Assembly: GCA_024743255.1 (NCBI GenBank)
Contig: JANSWY010000002.1
Span: 62,001 to 126,000 of the forward strand
DNA from: a bacterium
GTDB taxonomy: Bacteria; Bacteroidota; Bacteroidia; Cytophagales; Cyclobacteriaceae
DNA length: 64,000 bases
Reading direction: 5' to 3'
The notes beneath the pieces are model-generated. The model made no database searches. It saw only the letters and a program-made list of their open reading frames with translations, and was not told where the DNA came from. Shown in pieces: positions 27,550 to 35,038 of this stretch. The translations under genes were made by a program, and so were the position numbers. Every line of letters begins with the position of its first letter. Position 1 is the first letter of the stretch.

Positions 27550-30500
27550 GGTTGCAAAGAGGTTTGCCAGAGAATAAAATCATTTTTAGTATTATCAAAT
27601 CTGGAGTTTGGACTTTGAAATCCGGATGTAAGGAAGCTTACATCCATTTTAAGGAATTCACTTAACTCAGATGTAACCACCAGACCATCTCCGTTCAGAT
27701 CAGCAAGATTATCATAAAATGCACTTTTTAGACTATAAGTAAAAACTCCATTCTGCCAAGTTTCATCTTCTATAGAAAACTCTAACCCTGCTGAAGAGGA
27801 TATTATAGTTGAACCACTTCCTTCATAAAAATTCGAAAATAATTCTTGCATTATAATAAATGAACTTTGTTGCTTTTTTCCTTCTTTAATGGGAGTTATG
27901 CCCTTGGCACCCTTAATAGATTTTGGAATAACCGAATTAGGCAACTTTGACGAGATTTCTGATAATGTTTCTTTGTCCACTTCTCCTGAATGGCACGCGT
28001 CCAACAATACCAATTTCTGTCTCGCCCTAGAAGACGCCATAATATCCTCTATATCACTGAATGATACACCTGATTGACTTGGAAAATCAAACTTCATATC
28101 ATACGGGGAAACGTAATATTCCAGGTCAACTGAATCCAAATAACCATGACCAGAATAGAAAAAAACCAAATAATCATTTACATCTGCTTTTGAAACCACA
28201 TCTTTTAATGACAGGATATTTTCTCTGGTTGCTTTTTCATCTGTTAAAATTGACATGCAAATATCTGCATAACCAAATGCTTCATGAAACAGATAGCCAA
28301 TGTCCCATGCATCTCTATTAGAATAAGTTAGGTTCATTTCTGATTCTTTGTAGTTAGCCACTCCAATTGAAATAAGGAACAAAGTAGGAGGCTTTGATAC
28401 TTGTGACACAAAGTTTTGCTGGTATGGTAGGGAAGGTATTCCTCTTTCATCCTCAACATATACCTCGACTAAATTATCCCCAGAAGCTAAATCCACAACA
28501 AGTGTAAAGTCATCTTCTACTCTTTCTGGTAACACTTTGCCATTTACTCCAAGGATTGGAACTCCATTAACTGAAGCAAATACTTTGGCTAAATTCACCC
28601 CATTTCCATTTAACTTAAAATGAAGGTTAACTGAGTCTTTTTGCAACACCTCACAGAAATCATACTTGTTTTGCAGCACAATTTCAGGTTTATGCAAAAA
28701 TGGATTTACTTCACTGGGAATGGAATTTCTGTTATTCCGTACTAATCTTTTATTGTACGCCTTCTGCAGCAACTGTACAATATTTTTATCAGCTCCCAAC
28801 TTATTCAACACTTTATGGGGTTTATTGAATTGCAAGTCGAATTGATTAATCTTAAAGGGATCTTTGCCGATTTTCATGACGAGGTTTTGAAAAGCCCCCT
28901 TACTTGCCATATAATTCAGACTGTCATTTATCAAAATGAAGTCATCTCCAAAATTGAACCATTTGAGCAAGTTTCTGCCGTTCATTATATTCCATAAATA
29001 AATAGATCCATCACTACACATCGAAGTAACTATACTATCATTTAAAGGAACAACACTCTCTATTTGTGTGTGATGATTCAGTTCTCTTCTAAACTTAAAA
29101 GAATCATTAGAATCCCATATTTTTATTGTAGTGCTATAAGTTTTGCCAATCAAATGTGAACTGGAATTATTGAATAAGGTGTACTCAATGTCTTCAGAAT
29201 TTGAAAGCTCATGCTTTTCATTCAGGTTAGATAAATTATATGCAATAACAGCTGATTCTTCATTGAAAGTGGTACTATTCATGGAACGAAGAGTATTGGT
29301 TTGGGTTTCTACCAACCAATTATCTAAAGGGTTGAATCTTAGAAAACTTCGATCATACTTTTTCCTAAATTGGACTGTGTCCAGTGTTTCTAGATTTGTA
29401 ATTACTGTGACCGTGTCATTACCTAAACCTAAGCATTCGTATAAAAACGTAGAACCAGGAGAAACATTTGCAAACTTTAGTCTGCCGGTAAGTTTACTTT
29501 CAACTTTATACTGTAGCTCTCCATTTTGTAAATTGTAGATCTCATAAGTTCTCCCATTTAAAACTATTATATGTTTCCAATTGTGTGAAAGCCAGAAATC
29601 ATCCTTCTTCTTTATCCGAGTCTGTAGTACTATCGAGGGTTTGGTCTCATAAACCTCAATAAAATTCTTGTTGTGCAAAATCAATCTGTCTGATGAAGGG
29701 GTAAAATGTCTAAACATTCCAAACAGTGTGGTATCCCTTTCAAAGTTATCAAAGGAAAACCCGGGCCCATCGCTTCGATAAAAGTTAATGGAATCATATC
29801 GAAATTGGTGAAATTCAGCAAACAGGGTTCCATCTGTATTATGTCTGGCTCTTTTCCTTGGATCATTCCTAAAGTTAGCACTAGTAGCAAGTATTGGCTC
29901 TAAAGATATATCTTGGAATGGGCTAAAAGAAGGGCTTATTTGTGAATAAGACAATTTCAATACTCCTGTAATTTCTAAAAGGTCAGGCACAACCTCATCA
30001 TTTATGAAAGAAGCTATGGACGGTTTTACATTCCCATCCCAGAATCCAAATATCCTTTCCAGCTCACCACACTCTGGTTTCCAAATTTGAATACTATGTT
30101 CCGGTCCTGGACAAATGACTGACTTTGAATCGGAATTAAAATATATGTCATTTTTTAACGGACCCAGGCCACCAATCATTCTGGGCAGGGGAGCCTCGAA
30201 CACCTTCTGACCATTCAACACGTCGTGAAATTCAATCGCCCTACTTTCTTTTTTTATTGCCAGAAACCTACCATCTGGAGATAATTCATACTTAGAAAAG
30301 CTCGACTCAATGAAACTATAGATTGACCTTCCACTTTCCACTTCCCAAATCATAATCTCATTTGTCCTTGAATTAACCGCGGCTATTGTATCAATGTTGC
30401 CAGTAGTTCGATATCTGGCAAAAATGCTGTCTCCCAAAACCATGCTGCTTCCTGAGACATTTACAATTGTCGTTTTTCCTCCAATATGACACAACAGTCT

Positions 30501-31187
30501 TTTTCCATTATTTGAAATAGCGATTATCGCATCAACCTTAAAAGATTCAATCTTTCTATCAATTCCTTCGCCCTCTAATTGAATCATTGAATCACTGAGA
30601 ATTGCTTGGTATTTGTAATTTTGACTAAATACAATTTCCCTTTTGTCAACCGTCCCTATTGCTTTCCAAGTGTCTTTATTCCAGCGAAAAGTGATGTTTT
30701 GTTGTCCCTCTCTTAACTGCAATACAAATTGATCTTCAAAAAAACCAAAGCTTCTTATTTCTGTAATTGCACTTGTGATAAGTCCTCCAACGGAAAGACT
30801 TTTATAGATTGTCCAGCTATTTGTCTCCCATACATTGATTACACCTCCTTGGTCCAACGCGACTAAAAAATCATCATTGGGGCTAAAACTAATAGCTAGA
30901 ACTCCAAAATCTCCATTTTCCAAATCTTCAATTTTCAATCCCGTTTCATATTCCCATATTTTTATGGTCCTATCCCATGAAGCACTTGCCAAATACTTAT
31001 TGTCTTTTGATAGAGTGAATGAATTAATTGAAGAACTGTGACTTTGCTGGGGAATAAATGAAATATCTGAAAAAGAATTGTCTTCATTCCCAATAATTAC
31101 ATCAGCCTGACAACTAATAAGAACTGAAATTAACAGCGATAGAATTAAGAAAAAGCTTATTTTCACGCCTTTACTTTTTAACTTCAA
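27546..31187 (-). CDS. WD40-caspase (C14) lipoprotein B
   Basis: A 1213-residue protein with the same architecture as protein A but clearly diverged. The lipobox LISC gives lipidated Cys26. Next come WD40 repeats (first unit YLASASWDRTIKIWE), the bridge NKPHKVLNKLG, an Ig-like domain (about 850-930), and a C14 protease with His1014 (FYSGHGYLD) and Cys1065 (LLDACHSGE). The linker carries KGAK-GITPIK (1092-1101) and the p10 part an EF-hand-like loop D1163-E1174 (DLNGDGLVVTSE). Predicted to be membrane-anchored and facing the periplasm or cell surface. It overlaps caspase C upstream by 17 bases, so B and C form an operon. Substrate and activation signal unknown. Confidence 0.93.
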   Translation of the reverse strand: MKLKSKGVKISFFLILSLLISVLISCQADVIIGNEDNSFSDISFIPQQSHSSSINSFTLSKDNKYLASASWDRTIKIWEYETGLKIEDLENGDFGVLAISFSPNDDFLVALDQGGVINVWETNSWTIYKSLSVGGLITSAITEIRSFGFFEDQFVLQLREGQQNITFRWNKDTWKAIGTVDKREIVFSQNYKYQAILSDSMIQLEGEGIDRKIESFKVDAIIAISNNGKRLLCHIGGKTTIVNVSGSSMVLGDSIFARYRTTGNIDTIAAVNSRTNEIMIWEVESGRSIYSFIESSFSKYELSPDGRFLAIKKESRAIEFHDVLNGQKVFEAPLPRMIGGLGPLKNDIYFNSDSKSVICPGPEHSIQIWKPECGELERIFGFWDGNVKPSIASFINDEVVPDLLEITGVLKLSYSQISPSFSPFQDISLEPILATSANFRNDPRKRARHNTDGTLFAEFHQFRYDSINFYRSDGPGFSFDNFERDTTLFGMFRHFTPSSDRLILHNKNFIEVYETKPSIVLQTRIKKKDDFWLSHNWKHIIVLNGRTYEIYNLQNGELQYKVESKLTGRLKFANVSPGSTFLYECLGLGNDTVTVITNLETLDTVQFRKKYDRSFLRFNPLDNWLVETQTNTLRSMNSTTFNEESAVIAYNLSNLNEKHELSNSEDIEYTLFNNSSSHLIGKTYSTTIKIWDSNDSFKFRRELNHHTQIESVVPLNDSIVTSMCSDGSIYLWNIMNGRNLLKWFNFGDDFILINDSLNYMASKGAFQNLVMKIGKDPFKINQFDLQFNKPHKVLNKLGADKNIVQLLQKAYNKRLVRNNRNSIPSEVNPFLHKPEIVLQNKYDFCEVLQKDSVNLHFKLNGNGVNLAKVFASVNGVPILGVNGKVLPERVEDDFTLVVDLASGDNLVEVYVEDERGIPSLPYQQNFVSQVSKPPTLFLISIGVANYKESEMNLTYSNRDAWDIGYLFHEAFGYADICMSILTDEKATRENILSLKDVVSKADVNDYLVFFYSGHGYLDSVDLEYYVSPYDMKFDFPSQSGVSFSDIEDIMASSRARQKLVLLDACHSGEVDKETLSEISSKLPNSVIPKSIKGAKGITPIKEGKKQQSSFIIMQELFSNFYEGSGSTIISSSAGLEFSIEDETWQNGVFTYSLKSAFYDNLADLNGDGLVVTSELSEFLKMDVSFLTSGFQSPNSRFDNTKNDFILWQTSLQP

Positions 31188-33159
31188 TCACTTTGTTAAT
31201 AACCTTCCAACCTTTTACATCATGACTTCCTTTTTTGACAGGGGTTATACTTTTTGTGTTTTCTCCGTCACAATCTGATGCCAAATAATTAAGGTTGAAA
31301 TCTCCATTCACAGAAAAAATGAACTTGAGGACTTCTTTATTTCTATCTACGCCACCTGTGATTCCAGCTGTAGCAGAAAGAGTTATAATTCCACCAGCTG
31401 GAATTTGATCTGTCCCATCCTGAAAATCTGTTAAACAAAACCTATTAATCCTAGGTACATCAATGATATCCAATACGTGAAGAAACACAGCCTCATTGCC
31501 ATTGTTTCTAATATCAATCTCAATGGTATCACCTTCTGCAAAAACATGATCAATGTTTTTCGCAAGATCCAAAATGCCTTTTGTACCTTTTGGAGTCGTA
31601 TTTTTCCTAATAGTAACTTCTACATCAAGGTCTGATTTAGGGTTATTAATCTGAATCGCTGAGAACCAATTCGCCCAGGACTCAATGTATTCATTCATTT
31701 CACCTGAACTTACATCAGTGTTAAAAACTTTTTTCGGTGTTCTAAGGTCGTAACCCAAAAAACAATTTACACCAGAAGAAGAAGCCTCTAAAATGAGATC
31801 TGAATTAGATTTAACCGAACTGATTTCAAGAAAATCAAGAGAAGAAAACCCATTTAAAATATTCGATAATCCAGACCAATTTCCATCCAGGAAAACTTTT
31901 ACTTTTAAATCGCCATAGCTATGACGACTCTCAATAGCTAATGAATTGATTTTGGAAATACTATGATTCCCAACTACCTCAGCTTCTGAAGTAGAAGAGA
32001 ATACTTTAGTTATTCTAATTTTTCCTATTGGCACTTTGGAATTCGACCTCAAATCTGTACCTGGTTGATAGACTTCAAACTCTGAACCTACAGTTGTTCC
32101 TAAAACCTCACCTACATTTAACTCGAATTTTCCGTTATCTATTTTCGTGATTTTAGCATGAGGAACAGGAGTGAGGTCCTTTACACCAAAAACCGCTTTA
32201 TTTGTTTCAGTACCAAATAGCTCTGGATATTGAAGAGGATATCTACTTTTAATATGAGTCCTCACATTACCCATAATGTCATCATATGAAAGCGTCTCAC
32301 CATTTCTATTAAGTTCTTCTACTAAAAAATAGGTTAACGCACCTTGAGGTCTTCCATTTGGAGCGACACCCATTTCATAAGAGAATTGATTTGCTTTGCA
32401 CCCAGCTATAAAAGCAAACTGAGCCATTTCGTTTCTTAAATTGTTCGTGCCTACAGCGAATGTTTCAATATTTTCGAATCTTCTTGGTTTGGCTTGGATA
32501 TTTTTTACAACCTCTAACGATTTAGATGCACCTGCAGAATTGCATGCATCCAAAATGAATGTGACATTATCAGTTTTCCTTGATAATTGAATTAGCAATC
32601 CATTGATTTCATCATCTAGAATTCCTCTAAACGGCTTATTTGGGCTATCTTCAAAATCGTGAGCAACTAATATTTCTTCAAGATTGTCTATCTCATTTGA
32701 ACCGTTTTTATCCAGGTTCTTTATTTGCGCGCCATGCCCACTATAATAAAAGACTACAATATCACCTTTCTTAGTGTTTTTTAATAAATGGTTTTGGAAT
32801 GAATCCAGAATTCCGGCCCTGGTCGCTTGATCATCAAATAGCGTTTTAATGTTCCCTTCTGGGAATCCAAATTTTGACTTTAATAATTCCTTCATCAATT
32901 CAACATCGTTAACACAACCTTTGAGGTTCTTGGCTAATTCATACTTGTTGATTCCAACAAGAAGAGCAATCTTATTTACTCCAGCTGAATTATTTATTGA
33001 AGGAGAGCCTGATTGTTGTCTGTTTTCTGAATTATTTGTTGTGTCCTTACTTGTATTGCTTGAACTACTGTTGCCGGAATTTTGATTTATACTTGGAGTT
33101 TTTGGGCTATTGCACATTAAAAAAAATGCTGCAATAACCAGACATAGTGCAGATTTCAT
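31171..33159 (-). CDS. Caspase (C14) lipoprotein C with DUF4384-like tail
   Basis: A 662-residue lipoprotein: signal AAFFLMC with Cys16, then a Ser/Asn-rich linker (20-60). The protease comes first here: ALLVGINKYE at about 65, His142 in YYSGHGAQ, Cys206 in FILDACNSAGAS, and a p10-like part through ALTYFLVEELNRNG. Middle beta-domain about 330-400. The C-terminal beta domain (about 510-640), with GDTIEIDIRNNGNEAVFLHVLD, resembles DUF4384. The end contains KSITPVK (636-642), the same peptide found next to the protease of A and B. No WD40 repeats. First gene of the - strand operon with B; divergent from lipoprotein D. Confidence 0.92.
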   Translation of the reverse strand: MKSALCLVIAAFFLMCNSPKTPSINQNSGNSSSSNTSKDTTNNSENRQQSGSPSINNSAGVNKIALLVGINKYELAKNLKGCVNDVELMKELLKSKFGFPEGNIKTLFDDQATRAGILDSFQNHLLKNTKKGDIVVFYYSGHGAQIKNLDKNGSNEIDNLEEILVAHDFEDSPNKPFRGILDDEINGLLIQLSRKTDNVTFILDACNSAGASKSLEVVKNIQAKPRRFENIETFAVGTNNLRNEMAQFAFIAGCKANQFSYEMGVAPNGRPQGALTYFLVEELNRNGETLSYDDIMGNVRTHIKSRYPLQYPELFGTETNKAVFGVKDLTPVPHAKITKIDNGKFELNVGEVLGTTVGSEFEVYQPGTDLRSNSKVPIGKIRITKVFSSTSEAEVVGNHSISKINSLAIESRHSYGDLKVKVFLDGNWSGLSNILNGFSSLDFLEISSVKSNSDLILEASSSGVNCFLGYDLRTPKKVFNTDVSSGEMNEYIESWANWFSAIQINNPKSDLDVEVTIRKNTTPKGTKGILDLAKNIDHVFAEGDTIEIDIRNNGNEAVFLHVLDIIDVPRINRFCLTDFQDGTDQIPAGGIITLSATAGITGGVDRNKEVLKFIFSVNGDFNLNYLASDCDGENTKSITPVKKGSHDVKGWKVINKVIEVKK

Positions 33160-33181
33160 TTGAATTGGTGATTGTGTGTCG

Positions 33182-33255
33182 TAATTAGTTATCTTAAATT
33201 ATTCAGTTATGTGAAATATAATCAAATTTTCTATATTACGGATACCAACTAATTA
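33182..33255. promoter_or_regulatory. Mirrored 9-base element between caspase C and lipoprotein D
   Basis: TAATTAGTT (33182-33190) and AACTAATTA (33247-33255) are exact inverted copies in the 112-base divergent gap. Read toward each gene, both present AACTAATTA about 16-23 bases before the ATG, preceded by GATA. Suggests a shared promoter or operator element for both directions. Confidence 0.4.
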
Positions 33256-33271
33256 ACTTAAACTATTACCA

Positions 33272-34132
33272 ATGAAATTCTCGAAAATCACATCGTTACT
33301 GTTTTCTACTATTATTCTTTTCTATCTATCATCTTGTGACACTACTCCAAAATATGAATTTGAGGACATAGAATCCACTGAAGATGATTGGGCTTGGCAA
33401 ACACAGGTAAGAATAGACAAGTCAGGTTTGCCAGATACTGTTTCGACCAAACTTTTTAAGGGTGAAACATGGAAAGAGTGGAGAAAAACATTTAAAGATT
33501 GTATGGAGTCTGACTGGATAAGAAGTCCATACTATTTTGGACCAACAAGTACTGTCTCTCTTGGAAGTATCACTTCCAAAAATAAAAAGCAACTATTATG
33601 GACGGCAGAAAGTGTATTTAGTGCAGATGAGATTGCTAGAATGACTAATGTAGGCTCACCAGCTAGCTGTAATATCAAGAGATCTATCGAATTAGATCTT
33701 GAAACTACTTTAGAAGGGGAGATCAAAGACAAAGGAAATGCTAATATTAGGTTTGCCTTGCAGAATGCAAAATCCACTACTACTACAATTGATGGTTTTC
33801 AGGTAGACAATCTAATTGAAGGTGTTCTAAAACAGATCCTTAAAGACGCAGAACCAGGCTCAAACAAAGAAGCTTACAGAAATGAGATAATCCAGGGTAA
33901 CAACGTTTTATTAAACAGAATTATTAAAGTAAGCGGATTCACAACTGAAATTGAATTAAACAACGATATAAGCTCTGCATTGGAAGCAGAATTAGCAGAT
34001 AATCCTTCGTTTGATGTAGGAGACGCGGGCCTTAAAGTGACGTTTAGCAAGAAAAATAACACAACAATATCCGTAAAGTCAATAGGAGATTTTGTGGTGT
34101 TTGGAAAATTCGTAAAGGGTAGAAGGTTATAA
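33272..34132 (+). CDS. Lipoprotein D of unknown family, caspase-linked
   Basis: A 286-residue lipoprotein: lipobox LSSC with Cys22 followed by DTT. Mature part begins with an acidic stretch (EDIESTEDDW) and has two Cys later (in FKDCMESDW and SPASCNIKR). The second half alternates beta strands and a helix, ending in GDFVVFGKFVKGRRL. No family recognised. It is divergent from caspase C across a 112-base gap with mirrored elements and is followed by a strong terminator, so it is its own transcript. Because it is exported to the same compartment as the caspases it could be a substrate, regulator or partner; this is inference. Confidence 0.8.
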   Translation: MKFSKITSLLFSTIILFYLSSCDTTPKYEFEDIESTEDDWAWQTQVRIDKSGLPDTVSTKLFKGETWKEWRKTFKDCMESDWIRSPYYFGPTSTVSLGSITSKNKKQLLWTAESVFSADEIARMTNVGSPASCNIKRSIELDLETTLEGEIKDKGNANIRFALQNAKSTTTTIDGFQVDNLIEGVLKQILKDAEPGSNKEAYRNEIIQGNNVLLNRIIKVSGFTTEIELNNDISSALEAELADNPSFDVGDAGLKVTFSKKNNTTISVKSIGDFVVFGKFVKGRRL

Positions 34133-34153
34133 ATTCTACAATTGACATTTGAT

Positions 34154-34189
34154 AAAGGTGAGTCTATCAGAAATGGACTCACCTTTTTT
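34154..34189 (+). terminator. Rho-independent terminator after lipoprotein D
   Basis: Perfect 11-base stem AAAGGTGAGTC (34154-34164) / GACTCACCTTT (34176-34186) with an 11-base loop and a run of six T (34184-34189). Confidence 0.85.
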
Positions 34190-34300
34190 CGTTATTGGCT
34201 GATTATCTTAAGATTATATACAAAAAAAGCTCTTTAAATTGAAATATACCCAGAAGTAGGTATTGATAAATATGGTTCTCTACGCTTACTTGGCGTTTAG

Positions 34301-35038
34301 ATGATTATCAAATTCAAAAATATTGAGATTGTACTATTTCTAACCATACTTCTGACGGGTTGCTATTTCGATAATGAAGCTATAAAACTAGAGGTGAGCT
34401 ATGATGAATTAGTTATCAATCATCCGGGTGTCGCTTCTTTTGCAGTTAGAGACTACAAGATTGAAGCAAATAAGGATACACTAGTCGTGACAAACACTTC
34501 TTCATCTGCACTCACTGGCATAGACTTACTGTTATATTCTTATTCAGAGTCTCTGAGATTTTCAAATTTAGATTTGCAATCATTTCACCAGATTTCCAAT
34601 AATATAGAAATTGGTGCCTCACAAACCGTACCTCTATCCAAAAACTTACTCAGAACACCAGAACCTGATAACATCAATATCGTTGTTCTGAATCTTAATA
34701 AAAGCACTAGTGGTGGGATATACGCCGGAAACGGAAGGCTATTTAATGCCGATTCTTCAATATTCGAAAGTGTCAATCTATATGGGACACTGGATTACCT
34801 AAATAATCTACAACTTTTATTCTCTGAAAGTAGCTACCTATCAATACTGGATGTTGATTTGATTGCGACTGATTCAGTAAATGGCAATGGGATTAACAAT
34901 ACTGGAGATTCAAATTGGAAGATACTAGATCCAATCACAAAGAATGCAACAGGAATATCAGGGGTCCTAAATCTAATTCCTATTAATCCTGCTATAGATA
35001 CTACTTTCACATTTAATTTTAGCATTACTAAACAGTGA
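34301..35038 (+). CDS. Lipoprotein E of unknown family
   Basis: A 245-residue lipoprotein with a classical lipobox LLTGC (Cys21). The mature part is predicted mostly beta (IEANKDTLVVTNTSSSALTGIDLLLYS; ATGISGVLNLIPINPAIDTTFTFNFSI), like a small Ig-like or sandwich fold. No family recognised. The stop overlaps the GTG start of the next gene (GTGA), so E and the barrel protein F are translated together and probably form one envelope complex. Confidence 0.8.
   Translation: MIIKFKNIEIVLFLTILLTGCYFDNEAIKLEVSYDELVINHPGVASFAVRDYKIEANKDTLVVTNTSSSALTGIDLLLYSYSESLRFSNLDLQSFHQISNNIEIGASQTVPLSKNLLRTPEPDNINIVVLNLNKSTSGGIYAGNGRLFNADSSIFESVNLYGTLDYLNNLQLLFSESSYLSILDVDLIATDSVNGNGINNTGDSNWKILDPITKNATGISGVLNLIPINPAIDTTFTFNFSITKQ

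Noticed and set aside
24190-33159. Cytosolic caspase defence system (CBASS- or gasdermin-type)
   Set aside because: All three proteases carry signal peptides or lipoboxes, and there is no cyclase, NTPase, TIR or recognised gasdermin gene nearby; the C-terminal half of lipoprotein D was considered for a gasdermin-like fold but sequence alone gives no support.
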